A stretch of DNA of 64,000 bases from Epiperipatus broadwayi (lineage: Eukaryota > Onychophora > Udeonychophora > Euonychophora > Peripatidae): assembly GCA_028023455.1 (NCBI GenBank), contig JAQFVV010012546.1:1133501-1197500 (forward strand), given 5' to 3'. This document shows, in pieces, positions 1 to 12,934 of this stretch (its first letter is position 1; each line of letters opens with the position of its first letter). Both the position numbers and the translations under genes were made by a program. Under the pieces are notes generated by a model. That model did not search any database. It was not told where the DNA came from and was given only the letters and a program-made list of their open reading frames with translations.

Positions 1-1844
1 CAAGAGGCAAAACAAATGGACAGAAATTGCTATTTTCATTTACCTGGAGTTGTTACAGACTCACAAAAGGATAAATTTAACCAGCCCCATGTTTAGAAGC
101 CTTCAAAAAGAAATTCCATTAGGAAAAACTGAAATTGTAATTGGAAAGACCTTTATATACAAGAGAGCCATGGCTATAGATTTTTTATTATTATTTGTGC
201 AGACTATTTTTTTTATTAATAGAAAATTTTTTTTGTTTCATAAATGTAATAAGTTTTTTTCTCTCTCAATTGCCCTCTAGGCAGAATCAAAGATTGCTAT
301 CTTTGATTTTTTTTGTGTGAACATGTTTAACAAACTCTTAAAATTTTTAAAGAAAGAACCTAATGAATTTAAAGTTAATCTATGAATAAAAATTAATTAG
401 TTGATTAATGTAATTTTGTAAAAATGTATTTTTTTTATGAAATGGATGTTTGAAATTATCTATTATCATGCCTTTTTTGTTGTTGTTATTAATTAGATAT
501 TAAATAATTGTCTTTTTTAAATATTATTTCTAGTCTTAATTACTTTATTCTATCCAATTCCTGTTTCGAAGTGTTGTGTGTAAGACCTTATATCATGACA
601 GCTTATATTCTAAGATTTAGTTTTTTTCTTGATGATCCAAATAAAACTAGTTATTTGTACATAGGGGAAGCTCACAGATTGATTAAGATTATTTATAATA
701 AGCGGATTTATTTATTTATTTCCCTCTTGCTCACAGTAATAAATTATAGTGTTCTTGCTTCCTGAGCTAGATTTATACATATCTATATGGAATATGGGAT
801 TATATTTAGTTTATATACATCCAGAGGATGATCATGATGATGGTGATTCTTGGGTTGGTTTGAAGAGAATATTCTTCAAAGTCCACACACTTTCTTTTAT
901 TTAGTTTGGTCTTATATTTTTGTTAACTTGAGGACAATTCCTCATAGTTTAGACCTCATTTTTCTGTAGAATTACAAATGGCTAATCAATTTAGGGCAAT
1001 TGATGTTCACATGCTGATGACCATTACCCCAGGTATGACCCCATATTTCACAGTAGCATTACAATATAAATTTATCTTAAATGTCATTTCGAAAACAATT
1101 TGAATAAATGTTAAATTGAATATTTTTCAATCACTATGCAGACTTTTTTAATTAAAAATAATATAAGTATAGAGGATTTGAACTCAGATTTTCAAACACC
1201 CACTTATGCTTATTTAAAGGTATATTTGAATAATCCGATTTGTTTTTCAAGAGATCATGACACTTTCAAACACCAAAATTGATAAATTGAGTATAGCTCC
1301 ATAATCATAAGCTTTTGAGCCATTCACTCTACTGTTGCGCTAAGATAGATAGTAATAAAATTATCAAATGGTTATTGCTTAAGAGGTCATGTGACATTTG
1401 AGTACTTGCCATTAATCGGGTGGTGTGATTTCTCATACTCAATTACTTTTCTAATTTTGTGATCTCAGAAAATAACATCTGCATTGTCGATTCTGACAAA
1501 CTTCATCAAACAACTAAAGATTTATTTGGAAAAGTGACAATCTACAACTTTAATTACTTAAATGATATAAATGTCTACAAACATGCATTTACGTTTTTTG
1601 GGAAAAATTGTCTTCCACCATCTAAACTTATAAAGATTTTTGATTTTGAAAAATAGTCACCTATAACTTTATTTAGTGGAAATGAAACAAACATGCATTT
1701 ACATTTTTTGAAAAAATAATTTTCCAACAATTAGACTTATAATAATCTACATTATTTACAAGAGATAACCAAACAAATTTTTTTTTAGTAATTTACATAT
1801 ATATATTTTACAGTACACTTTTATCCATTTACAAAATTAGTTCA
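1..1844. other. AT-rich region, no gene recognised
   Basis: Low-complexity AT-rich DNA with many poly-T runs. Short open frames here have no recognisable domain. A diverged direct repeat of about 110 bp period is visible around 1577-1640 and 1688-1750; both units contain acaaacatgcatttac followed by a T-rich stretch. A candidate exon at 970-1032 is listed separately. At 1171-1190 a short sequence resembles the terminal B-box-like end of the Rep-G repeat in antisense, too short to call. Confidence 0.5.
970..1032 (+). other. candidate internal exon (weak)
   Basis: A 63-nt stretch lies between an acceptor-like tttttctgtag and a donor-like ccccag|gtatga. Only one frame is open: two leading bases (AA), 20 codons reading LQMANQFRAIDVHMLMTITP, and one trailing base (G). 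It is less AT-rich than its surroundings. Its trailing phase is compatible with the candidate exon at 21306-21354, where the junction would create a glycine codon. I do not recognise the peptide. Chance splice-like signals are frequent in this window, so this is a candidate only. Confidence 0.2.
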
Positions 1845-2370
1845 TAAAGGCTGTAGCCTCAAGCACATGCATATAAAAATGCAATAGTAGGGACCTCTAC
1901 AGGTCTTAAACTACAAGCCTACTCTTTGGAAGAAAAGAGGGGAACCCTTCTTTACTTCAACCTACTTTCTATTTAAATAGGTGAAGCTGAAGCGGTTCGA
2001 TCTGTGAGTGTGAAGCTAATCAATACTTCACTAATTAAGTCCACATTTCTTATTACACATTAATTCTCATGAAATCTTTCGATTTACAACAAGTCAATGG
2101 AAAGATTTTATAGTGAGAAATCTATTATGATAATTTAAAGTTGTAATTATAAATTTATGTGTAATAAGAAATGGGACTTAATTAGTGAAGTATTGAATAG
2201 TTTCACACTCTCAGATCGAACCGCTTCAGCTTCACCTATTTAAATAGAAAGTAGGTTGAAGTAAAGAAGGATTCCCCTCTTTTCTTCCAAAGAGTAAGCT
2301 TGTGGTTTAAGACCTGTAGAGGTTCCTACTATCACATTTTTATATGCATGTGCTTGAGGCTACAGCCTTA
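1845..2370. mobile_element. Palindromic (foldback) element, family Pal-A, full length
   Basis: Two long inverted arms (about 1845-2060 and 2157-2370) are nearly complementary over ~210 bp. Outer ends read ctgtagcctcaagcacatg and its complement. Arms contain the paired motifs cctctacaggtc and gaagtaaagaag. The ~95-bp centre (2061-2156) is unique and bounded by tattacacat/atgtgtaata. No coding capacity is visible, so it is a non-autonomous element (MITE-like). Other copies: 16745-16828, 48963-49068, 57201-57549 and 57550-57832. No convincing target duplication was found. Confidence 0.8.
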
Positions 2371-2661
2371 ATGAATATTACTTACGTAACCAATGTGTGT
2401 TTAAATAAATTTATATTTAAAATTAGTTCTTTTTTTTTTCAGAAGATGTACATATGTTTAATTCGGTCTTTATATACATATGTATTTGTATTGGCGACTT
2501 TCATTACCAATGGAATAATACATAAGTATCGACATTTAAATGTCGAGGTGATTTAGGTTGAGCTTTGTGAGTTTACTTTCCAAGGATCAATATTTTATTC
2601 TTGCTCTAAAGCCATATTAATACATTATCTTATGTGCAACTGTCATGCAACTAAAAATGTG

Positions 2662-2866
2662 AACCTACCCTGACACCTCTCTGAAAAGTGCCAAAGCACG
2701 AAACCAAAGTCAGGGTTTTGGGAGTTCCTGATAGAGATATTTTACATGCTTTCTCTGGCTAAGCATTTATCACAAAGTTTGTTGAGGAATTGGCAATACT
2801 CATTGCTTATAACTTACAAGCTTAAGAGAATAGGGTCATGTGATCTATGACTCTTATTTTGACTAT
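2662..2866. repeat. Unclassified dispersed repeat, copy 1 (Rep-E)
   Basis: About 205 bp strongly similar in direct orientation to 4739-4947. Shared landmarks are gctaagcatttatcacaaag, gttgaggaattggcaat, and the end gtgatctatgactcttattt. No open frame, no tRNA boxes and no terminal inverted repeats were seen. The copies are diverged but alignable throughout, which fits two old insertions of one non-autonomous family. Confidence 0.65.
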
Positions 2867-4738
2867 GCATTATTTTAAATTCTGGGAGATATGAAACCTA
2901 CTTTCAGAAATCGCTTAATAGTATTTTTAAACTACATATTGTATTAAAATGTTTAAATATTTTGACTCGGTATTTTATCTTTTCTACATATATATAGATT
3001 CTTCACCTTAATTTAACTATTAAATATTAAATATTACCTATTGTTTGATATGTGCAGTATATATAATCTTCAACTGCTTTTACTTAGAAAATCAAAATGC
3101 TTACTTTTTTTTTTGTTAGTGTATGGCAGTATTCATTTTCAATGGATAGATTAAAATGCGGATGTTTTCTTTTTTTAAAAAAGAAATCTTGACTAGAAAT
3201 AAGTTATTCATAATGTTTTTAATCATTTCATCTAGCTTCCATTTTGGGACATTGATGTTTTTTCTTTTTTTTTAAAATAGCTTAAATTAAGTACTTGTTC
3301 TTTGAAGATGTAGGAAAAAACAGCTTTCTTTGTAAAATAAAATAAAAATATTTGTAATGTGCTTTTTTATGATCATTCAACATTTCCAAACAATTTACCA
3401 TCAACAACTTTACAAACACGTATTGATCTGTATTTAGAATGTGGATAAAAAATACCAACTGCTAAAGGCTACTAAGAATCCAACAGATATTTTAAAAAGA
3501 GAAAAAAGAATCCGTCCTCATTGTATAACATACAAGCATGCATGAATTCTGCTTTATTATGCAGTACATCTAGTTAGCTCATATAAAAAATAAAAGTTTG
3601 CTTTTAGAATGATGTTTCAGAATTATATAGCTACAAGCAGTTAATTAAAGGCTTTTGAAAAATGTAAATTAAGCAGATGGCAAACTTTTTAAATTTACCC
3701 TTGCTTGAGTATATGTGTGTGCATTTATAAGTATATACATGCTCATTCTTTGAATGTATGCTCATATTTGTGTTTTTATGTAATTGTATAAAAAAGTTAA
3801 TGAAGTTTTGTAGTCTAGAAATGCCTTTGTTAAATCTTTATTCGTATTCTATAGTTTTTTTTCTTTCAATAGTACGTCATTTGCATTGAGATCAATCTGC
3901 AATCTATCATCACAATTTTAAACATCTGCCCATAGAATGAAGTTTTCATAGAAATTCTGCTTTCTGATAAAATTTCATTTCCATATATTATTATAAATTG
4001 TTGCTTTTTGCATAAAAACCTGAAAGGGTAATTCAAAAACTAATCAGTCAAATTATTTAAAAAAAGGAAAAGAAAAATGACTCACTTTTTAAAATTCTAG
4101 TTAACAAATATGTGAAAATGAAAAATATTACCGTTTTAGATAAGACGCTGAAATAGTTTAAACAAGCACACACACACTAATAGTACTTACATGACATGTT
4201 TATATATCTCATTTTAACTTATAGATGTTAATTGGGAACTTGATAAAAGTAATTTATAGTATTATTTCATATTTTCCTACTTCAGTGTCATGGAATACTT
4301 TAAAAAATGAGTATGTGTTTGGAAGAACAATAGTTACACAATATACTGGATTTAATTAAATGTAATTATAAAGAAGAATGCATTCACTACTTCCAATCAA
4401 AAGAGAAATTATCTTATAAAACAATAAGTTACACCTTTCTTTACAAGTGTCAAATTTTTGCACCTATAACTTTATACCATTCATTTCAGATTTTTACATT
4501 AATGGTCATTACTACTTATTTATTAAACAAGAGATTATTCCTAACTCAGATATATATTCCAAATCGTAATTAAATATTAATATATCTGGGTTTATTTAAT
4601 TAAATCAAATGATGAAGACAAATAAAAAATATGTGATCTAAAACAGATGAAAAATACTGGTTAAACATGAAATGCCATCATTTGTTTTTTTCTTCAAATG
4701 TTTTTGGCTTTGGGTTGGTGTTTTTAGATCTAGTGTCT
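2867..4738. other. AT-rich region, nothing recognised
   Basis: Unique-looking AT-rich DNA with homopolymer runs. An acceptor-like tttttttctttcaatag ends at about 3873 but no matching donor with an open frame follows. No repeat of other parts of the window was seen. Confidence 0.5.
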
Positions 4739-4947
4739 GAACCTATCCTAGTACGTCTCTGAGGAGTGCCAGAGCACAAAACCATGGTCAGAGGTTTGGG
4801 GGGGGGGGTTTTGACAGAAATATTTTAAATGCTTTCTCTAGCTAAGCATTTATCACAAAGCTTGTTGAGGAATTGGCAATCCTCATTGCTTATAATTTAC
4901 AAGCTTAAGAGAATAGGATCATGTGATCTATGACTCTTATTTTGACT
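4739..4947. repeat. Unclassified dispersed repeat, copy 2 (Rep-E)
   Basis: Second copy of the 2662-2866 repeat in the same orientation. It differs by point changes and by an 11-base G run at about 4798-4808 where the other copy has a short mixed sequence. The G run may be slippage in the genome or an assembly artefact. Confidence 0.65.
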
Positions 4948-6634
4948 ATTTTTTGTTTATAAATTTCAAGAATATATCTAAATAAAATAAGTTTAAAAAA
5001 CAACTATTAAAAATGAGGTTTAATGTCATTCTAAAACATACTCTCAGCTTTGGAAAGCTTTTATAGAATGTTGTTTCTGGGAATTCAATAATTATTTTTC
5101 AAATCTGATGCAATAAGTTTCTTTCTTATCAGACACAATAATAAAAGTAATTGGACTTAATAATTGTAGTTTCTATTGAAATTTATTTGGTAGGTATAAA
5201 ACATTTTGTAATTATTAATCATTTTTGAGAAATGAAATTAACAGCTTTATCTTTTAGAAGCTGTGGCTAAATCAGAAGCAAATCTTATGACTATATTCTC
5301 AAAACTTTCTTTATGAATAAAAAAGCATATACAATTGCCAATATATATTTTTAATTATTTTATTACTTTGAATTTGAGCTTCACTTTCTATTCAAATTTT
5401 GAAGAGTAAAATTAGAGTGTGGTTTAAATTTAAAGTGAACATTTTAATATCTTATTTCTGTCATTCTCACATTTCTTAATAATCATATATTTTCTTTATG
5501 CTCTTTATGTTCACATAGTATTACAGTTATTGATAGCAGTTTACTCATAGTTCCTGTTCACACTTTTCTGAATTAATCCAGTAGTTGTTTGACAGCAGCT
5601 GTGTAGAATCACATCGACCTGGCTGCAATTTAATTTTGAGTTTTTTTATTACCTATATTAATTAAAAACAAATATTTTAACATTTAATTTTTGCCAATCT
5701 CACACCTCCAGCAATTGCATCTTTGCTTAATGCTCTATGCATGCATTGAAGCAATATTACAACTGTTTATAGCAGTTTTGTAGAATTGTGTGGTATCTGG
5801 ACATATTCTAAATTTGAATTTTTTTATTAGCCTTACTCATAATGATGGAAAAGTGGCACACATATAATGCTGGTGTAAAAGAAAGTTATATTTAGTTTCT
5901 ATTTAAGTAAATAAAAATGTTTCTTATTTTTCAATACCATACCTCTTATAAAATCATCTTTAGACTTTTTCCAATTTTCCAAGCTCAAAATCTTACTGCA
6001 GCTTAAATTCAATGGCAGCTTTTATTCAAAGTAGAACATGATAAATATCAGTGCAGGATTTTTTTAACTAATGTGTTATATTTATATAGTAGGTTTGTTT
6101 TATTCATAACTTTTAGTTCCAAGTCTCTAAAAAATTTATATGAATTTGAACACAGTGACGGATACTATATATGTTTATAAAGTAAAACAGTGAGATCATA
6201 TATCTTTAGTGTTAATGTTATGTATACATATCAAGACAACAGCAAAATAAATAATTAATCAATTTGGATAAATTCTTTACAGTGCCCATGAATTTATAGT
6301 GAGCATATATATATATATATATGTGTGTGTAAATTCATTGAAAGCAGTTAACATGTAAACATTTCCAGTAACATAAACAATCTCAAACTGTTGTTAAGGC
6401 ACCCCCTTTATGGTCTAATATGTCTATGTAGACACTAAAGATTGCAACTTGACAACAGAGAATGAAATTATTAATACAAAGAAATTTAGATAAATTTCAT
6501 TAAATAAATAGAAATATAATCTGTTCTAAAAGCAGACTGACAAATAGTCAATTATAATTTTCAAACTGCAATTATAACTTTACTTAAATAAAAAAAACAA
6601 CTAATAATGTTCAAGGCAAGAGAGGTTTATAAAT
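4948..6634. other. AT-rich region, nothing firm
   Basis: Mostly unique AT-rich DNA. Around 5519-5660 and 5755-5840 a diverged direct repeat is suggested by shared atagcagtttt and gtagaat motifs. A (TA)n/(TG)n microsatellite lies at about 6305-6330. A sequence around 6332-6420 is a diverged relative of the tandem units that follow. Confidence 0.45.
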
Positions 6635-6946
6635 GTAAATTCACATGATCATCATTCTTTATGCTTACACAAACTATTTATACAGAAGCTAAACTATATA
6701 GAGAGTTAGACCTCTGTATAAATGTAAATTCATTGATAGCAGTCAACACTTAAACAATATCATTACCAATAACAATCTCAATCTTCATCAGTAAATTCAC
6801 ATGATCATCATTCTTTATGCTTACACAAACTATTTATACACAAGCTAAACTATATAGAGAGTTTGACCTCTGTATAAATGTAAATTCATTGATAGCAGTC
6901 AACACTTAAACAATATCATTACCAATAACAATCTCAATCTTCATCA
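6635..6946. repeat. Tandem duplication, two units of 156 bp
   Basis: Two almost identical adjacent units (6635-6790 and 6791-6946). Each starts gtaaattcacatgatcatc and ends in caatctcaatcttcatca. The units differ at only a few bases, so the duplication is young compared with the other repeats here. Each unit contains a second internal gtaaattcattgatagcag. No coding frame. Confidence 0.85.
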
Positions 6947-7871
6947 AGGCAATCTCCTTTTATTATGATATAATAACATTTAAAATTTTATATTATGATA
7001 ATTCCGTATAAATCAGACATTCTTAAATTGTTTGCAAATTACACATTCTCATATGAGTATAACAACCAATCAGAAAAATGATTTCACTTTCTCCTAGTAG
7101 AACAACTATGATATTTAATAGAAATGAAATATTACACTAACAGAAATCTTAAAAAAGCCTTGATCTAATCTGCATACCTTTTATTGATAGTGATTCCATC
7201 AATCAATGAATATGAGATAGTTACTATAACAGATCTATTGTAATGCCAACTGAAAACTGTTTTGCTAGTAATATATTGCTTATGTTAATATTAAAAATCA
7301 AAATATATTTTTATCTTAATAATATATTATATTCCATTTTTGGACTTTAGATTATGCATGCATTTTATTATTATTGTCTATTACAGTTTTGATAAACCAG
7401 CCATATTTTTTCAAAACTTCCATTGAAAAATGTATTATATTGGTTAAATCATTTAGTTACAAAGATAAGTGCTCTGTGCAGTTTAGTACAGTGGTAAGGT
7501 GTTAGATTCTAAAATGTGATATCCTAGGATTGATTCAAGTGTTCAATCTTCTTGTGAACTCTTGAACGATAAAACTATTTGACTCATAATAAAAAGATAA
7601 ATTTTATTAAAATTCTAATTATATAATCATTTTCATAAACGTAAAGAAGTAATAGTTAATTGATCACTAAATATAAATTATATCATCTCAGTCTTTATGC
7701 TTATAATTAAATCAATAAATTGTTCACAATGAGAGTTGTGGTTACATAATTTATATGTACATATTTTTAAATACATAACAAAAAATTATGTAATTTTAGA
7801 TTGTTTTATTTAATAATTATATTCTTTTTTAAGTGCATATAAAAGGTGTATATAGGCATTGACAAATTAAA
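6947..7871. other. AT-rich region with a faint tRNA-like patch
   Basis: AT-rich, no gene. Around 7478-7550 the sequence has a loose tRNA look (gtacagtggtaagg followed about 40 bases later by aggattgattcaa, resembling A and B boxes). A related fragment is at 27275-27320 (ggtagaggtcctaggattga). Both are too degenerate to fold convincingly. Confidence 0.35.
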
Positions 7872-8015
7872 ATTGGTTTAGCATGAAATATATATTGAGA
7901 TCATTTATCTTTTACACTTGTATGTGTGATCATGTGTATCAGTTGTATGAGATAGAGTGGATAGCTGAATGGAGCTTAAAGAGTGTTCAAATCCTCTATA
8001 ACTACATCTAAGTCC
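7872..8015 (+). repeat. Rep-G dispersed repeat, 5'-truncated copy
   Basis: Member of a repeat family with the conserved stretch gcatgaaatatgtatattgg, then catttatctttt, then gatagagtgga and an end like gttcaaatcctctat. Here only the last ~140 bp are present. The end looks like a tRNA B box, so a tRNA-related origin is possible but unproven. A longer copy in the same orientation follows at 8055-8480. Confidence 0.6.
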
Positions 8016-8054
8016 CATGTATATAATGTATCCTTGTATTCAAATATTAACAGA

Positions 8055-8480
8055 TTCAGCCTGTATCCTGCCCATCACTTTTCTGTGTATTTAAATGGGC
8101 AAGGTCTAACATGTGAAAAGTTAGAATGACTTACAGTCAACATGGGCATGACAATAATATTGGCATCAACAAGGAATTTGGGTGTCCCATCATCAGATTT
8201 TCATTGGTAAAGATAGCTGAAGAATGGAATAGATTGAAACCTGCCCATTAAAGTTTTAAGATTTGCTATCTTAATATAAACTGAGTACTGATTATATATG
8301 TGTATGGGAGATGATGATCTGGACCAACTAATAAATTCTGGTTCTGTACGAAATATGTATATTGGGGATCATTTATCTTTTTACATCTGTGTGATTATGT
8401 GTTTTGGTTACATGAGATAGAGTTGATAGCTGAATGGAATTTGAATCTGTGCTCAAATCCTCTATAATTACATCTAAACT
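8055..8480 (+). repeat. Rep-G dispersed repeat, longest copy
   Basis: About 425 bp. Order of landmarks: cctgtatcctgcccatc, tatttaaatgggcaaggtc, catcatcagattttcattgg, cctgcccattaaagtttt, gctatcttaatataaactga, ggaccaactaataaattctgg, gaaatatgtatattggggat, tttatctttttaca, gagatagagttga, and the B-box-like tgctcaaatcctctat. Other copies: 7872-8015, 20825-20992 (-), 35665-36058, 39862-40085 (-), 40940-41150, 47693-47945, 53905-54170. No open frame. Likely non-autonomous; class uncertain. Confidence 0.65.
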
Positions 8481-9548
8481 CTAAGTATATAAAGTATACT
8501 TGTATTAGATATTATATATATATACATAGAAGTTGTTTACAATGAATTTATATTTATATATATACACACGTCTGTGTGTGTTATAACTATATAATATTTA
8601 TCAATTTTAATACTGAAAAAACTAGTTGGACAGTAATTCTAAAGTACGATAATAATAAATAAAAAGTGTAAAAAATATATATTTTATTACACATCAAAAC
8701 AATATAAGAAGAATGAATATTTAATAGAATATTTAATTTTGCAATCTGAAGTATATTTATCATAATCATCAAAATTCTTTCCAATCCAAAGAAACAAATA
8801 TACTTCTATGAGTTAAATGAAACTTTTAAAAGTAAATAAATAAATAATCTATTTAAGAATTAATTTTATATTTTATTGGATTTTTCATTAAACATTTAGA
8901 AGATCGTGTTATTTAACTTTAAATTATGAATGCAAAGTAAAGATATAATAAATTAATAAAAAGCTCAATTGTTTTGAATAATATTATCTTCAGAGATAAA
9001 CTACAAATTATGGGGAAAATTATTCCAAATTATATTTAAAACTAATAATACATAGGATATCAATTAAGTAAATATAAAATATCCATGTCAACAATTATTC
9101 AAATGAACTTAGATCCTCCCTTCTCAAAAATACAATATTTGATTACACATTCATATTTTTATTCCGAATATTGCTTAGAATATTTAATGATTTCATTTTT
9201 GATTAATTATTTGAAGATATATGTAGAAGACCTTGATTTGATTTTATATTTACTTTAAGAATATCTAATCAAACTGTTCTTAAAAATAGAAAATTATTTT
9301 AGAATGTTTGATAAACATTTATTGATAAATACTTTTCAGTTATTAATAAGTTTGGTATTTTGTCTTTCTTTATTAACTTTACTTTATTGTGTTTTTTTTT
9401 TTTGAATGATCATTTAGCATAATATTTGAAATGTTTTTTCGTATTTATTTTTAATAATGTGGGAGAAGATTAGAACACTGATTCTCATCAAAAATAAAAT
9501 GGTAATTCGTAATTTTTCAAAATTATTTATAATTATTAAAATGTATAA
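8481..9548. other. AT-rich region, nothing recognised
   Basis: Very AT-rich DNA with (TA)n and (CA)n microsatellite at about 8510-8580. A 65-codon antisense frame at 8587-8784 is composed of I/L/N/Y-rich low-complexity residues and is taken as chance. Confidence 0.5.
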
Positions 9549-10600
9549 ATGTTTTCTTCAGTGATTAAAGCATTGGATCATCAAGGTATAGATCCAGGAT
9601 ATTGTCATATTTTAAAGAATATTTATAAAAATGCAACAGCAACAATTAGATTACATAATGATACTGGGAAAGTCAACATTGAGAAGGGTGTAAGACAAGG
9701 TGACTCCATATCTCCAAAACTTTTTACAGCAGTGCTAAAAGAAGTATTTTGTGGATTAAAATGGGAAACTAAAGGAGTGAAAGTAAATGGAGATTATTTA
9801 AGTCATTTAGTTTTTGCAGATGATGTAGTTGTTTTTGAAAATAATGTTTTAGAGCTGCAGGAAATGTTGCAGGAGTTATCAGATGAAAGTAGGAAAGTAG
9901 GATTAAAGATAAATGTTAAAAAGACTAATGTAATGTTTAATCGATTTGCTTAAAATATGAAAATAAAAATTGATTATGATGAATTAGAAAAAAGTTAACA
10001 ATTGCAAATACCTTGGTCAGATTATTAATATAGATGGAAACATAATGATGGATGGAATTAATTATAGAATTAAATTTGGTTGCAGTGCTTTTGGTAGAAA
10101 TAACTTGATACTAAAAAGAAATATGCCTATGTGTTTGAAAAGGAAGGTTTTTAACAAATGTGTTTTACCAGTTCTTATGGATCTGAGACTTGGACACTTA
10201 ATAGAAGAACAATACAGAGACTTCAGACCACTCAAAGAAGTATGGAGAGATGCATGTTGGGAGTAACAAGAAGAGATTGAAAATGTAATGTATGGGTAAG
10301 AGAACAAACAGGTGTTATTGACCTCATTGAAAAAGTTAAAAGATTGAAGTGGAGTTGGGCTGGACATATTGCTAGAAGAGATGATAATAGAAGGACAATT
10401 GAAATCTTAAACTGGATTCCAAGAGATTGTAAAAGACACAGAAAGAGACCACATGTGAGATGGATGAATGAAATAAGAAAGTGTGCAGGGATGATGTGGA
10501 GTAGAGAAGCTAAAGATTGGAGAAGATGGATTGAACTTGGAGAGACCTTCATCCTGCAGTGGATTGATAATAGTTGATGATTATGTTGATGATAAATGTT
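9549..10600 (+). pseudogene. RTE-clade non-LTR retrotransposon, 5'-truncated and frameshifted
   Basis: Remnant of a reverse transcriptase ORF. The first frame (9549-9953) carries GVRQGDSISPKLFT and the catalytic FADD motif (about 9811-9825). After a frameshift at about 9955-9995, CKYLGQIINIDG (the YLG motif) follows near 10005. After further damage near 10180 and an in-frame TGA at about 10278, the C-terminal part continues: EQTGV, then WSWAGHIARRDDNRRTIEIL and a tail ending ETFILQWID. The AGHIARR and GETFILQW tail is typical of RTE elements. The endonuclease and the start of RT are missing. The 3' end is a TGATGAT-rich sequence near 10565-10595. Related 3' fragments: 24640-25095, 46515-46990, 54845-55125 and 62795-63077. 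The element is dead. Confidence 0.85.
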
Positions 10601-12534
10601 TAAATTAATAAATATATAATAGTTTTTCAAGAAAACATTCTAATTATTACCTAAGATATAAAAGTCAATTTTTTCTAAAACATTTTAGTGACAATTATAA
10701 ATTAATATATATATATTATATTCAAAAGTGGAGAGATAAAAACATGCCATAATTTCTATCACAGAAATTTGATATTTGTAAGTATAGTCAAAGTAGATGA
10801 CTGTCTGAATTATCCTGAGTCCAGTTATACTTAATATCTTGTCTTTACTAGAGTCTGTATAGTAATGCACCTATTTATAATTACTTTCATTATAATCACA
10901 TTAGATTCAAGTCATTCAATTTCAATTTTTTTTAAAATAATAGTTATAAATAATTATCATTGTTAAGTGCTCGGAGACTCTGAATAAGAAAAGCTTAACA
11001 GTATATAGTATTAATATAATATGCTAAGCATGCTTTTAATATCTTTGTTAGATATCATAATCGGCAGTTGAATATATGAATTGTAGGCAGAGGGTATAAT
11101 GTAAATATCATGTAAATTATATGCAAATACTCTTAAATGCCCCATTTTGTAGAAAGGGTGAAACAGGATTCTTTTTTATTTATAATATTGGCATTGTTGG
11201 CAATATGCCAATTCTCATTTTTTTATGTTTGCATCATTCTTTTCTATGCATATAATGCTGACTGCAACAGATTTTAAGGTATGACCAAGATGGTTTTATA
11301 CTCAAGAAATATAAATTTGTGGTTTGGATTGTTTTTGGCTTATTTGTACATAGCCAGAGAGTCTTCAATATAATGTAACGGTATACAATATGCTGTTACA
11401 TTAATTTAAAATTAAAATAAAAAGATTGTAAATAAAAATTGATTTATTAAAAAAAAAAAACTTAACTTAAAAACTGAAAATTAAAAGTTGTTTAAGTATA
11501 TATATATTTGCACAGATGAAAAACTTTAAAAGTATTTTTTCTTTTTAAAATAAAAATAAAAGTATTTGAAAGTATTTTTTTTTTTTTGTAAAAAAAAGTA
11601 AAGATTAATATTTTTTAAAATAGAAGTAAATGATTTCTATCATGTTTAATCTTAGAAAATGGAAATGATTGTTTTTTTTTTAATTAAATGATTGTTTTAA
11701 AGCAAACTAGCCCCTTGGGCACTAAAATAATTTAAAAGGTCAGATAAGAAAATAAAAAGAATTAGCTTGACCAATGGAAGCACCAAGCCACGGCACGGAC
11801 CAAAAAAGAGACTCTAGGATTAATGATGTCTTGCTCATTGAATCCGAAAATTTGCTGATAAGAGGCTAATAAAAATATAAAAGCCAAAATATTATTATTA
11901 AAAGTGTTTGTTTTCTGAAATGCTGACTATTAAACTATATATGAACTGTAACTGTATTGCAGATTTCACGTTGTTGGAGTCTGCAATAGATTTAATTTTT
12001 TGACAACCAGCTGAGGCCTCCCTATGACAGTTATGGACCAAAAGGAATGGCAAGTAGTGGCTTCATTTTTTGTTTAAAAAAAGGACAAACAATCTACTAA
12101 GTGAATCATGAAGATGGACCTCTAAATCTGCAGAATCCAGAAAGTATAAATTCTTTTTGCTTATCTAATAGGAACTATTTCTAAATTTGCAATGAGTAAC
12201 TGAAAATAAGTAATCAATCCATAAAAAAAAAGTAATATAAATGGACTCTTATCTGACCAAGAATAGAACTCTAAATCAATCATTTATATTTATTTTATAT
12301 AAGTTTGCTATTTTAATCATTTCCATTTTTTTTAATATGTATTAATTAAATCATTAGAATGTACTTAAATTTAAGTCGGGCATGAATGGCTACATAGATT
12401 TGTAAAGTTATATTAATTAGTTAAGGGAGGGTTAATCTTAGGTTATTTGTTTCATAGTTAAATTGGGTTAGTCAATTGGATATATTGGTGTAATTAGTAA
12501 ATGTAGCATGAGATCCACTACGTGCAGGATCATA
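10601..12534. other. AT-rich region, no firm feature
   Basis: Mostly unique AT-rich DNA with long poly-A/T stretches. Around 11700-11880 and 12000-12130 the sequence is less AT-rich. At 12011 an acceptor-like ttttttgacaaccag is followed by an open frame reading LRPPYDSYGPKGMASSGF, with a possible weak donor at 12054 (caa|gtagtg). I would not call a gene on this. Confidence 0.35.
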
Positions 12535-12770
12535 TTATATGTCACACTTGGGAAAAATAAGTCCCATTTCTCACCGACCATCTAAAGCAGATGATATTCC
12601 CTGCTCCTTGGATCACTCCTTTAGCCTATGGAATGGGATAGTAAGACGGAAAATACAGTCCCTTCCTATGGAGTTTTTTTATTGTTCTTCTTGCCAGACA
12701 GATGTACCATTCTTGTACTGGATGAGAATCATTGTCTTCTAAAACCATGCTGTGCAGATGTGCATTTCTG
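12535..12770 (-). pseudogene. possible eroded retroelement gag-like fragment (weak)
   Basis: On the minus strand, reading from about 12770 downwards, the translation has a Cys-rich start (IPYCQKCTSAQHGFRRQ) resembling a CCHC-type zinc knuckle. It is followed after a stop by HLSGKKN and then SHSIG, reminiscent of the knuckle spacing in LINE gag proteins. Several stops and missing cysteines make this an interpretation only. Composition is clearly less AT-rich than the flanks, so it is foreign or formerly coding. Confidence 0.2.
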
Positions 12771-12934
12771 ACAGTATGGTATTGTGCCATTGTATTCATG
12801 CTCCATTGAATACATTGATATATCAGATAGATTGATGTTGGTTTGACTGTGAACTTTTGGCCTAAGTTTGAATAAGGGATAGAATTTTTTTTTCAAATGC
12901 CATCTATGTAGTTTATTCATACTCGACACTCTAA

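Noticed and set aside
7872-8480. Short LTR retrotransposon or solo pair
   Set aside because: The direct repeats are explained by two head-to-tail Rep-G copies; there are no primer-binding site, polypurine tract or TG...CA ends.
10062-10630. Antisense frames of 101 and 132 codons opposite the RTE element
   Set aside because: Complement of the RTE ORF2 C-terminus; the same shadow appears at 24905-25096 and 62669-63085.
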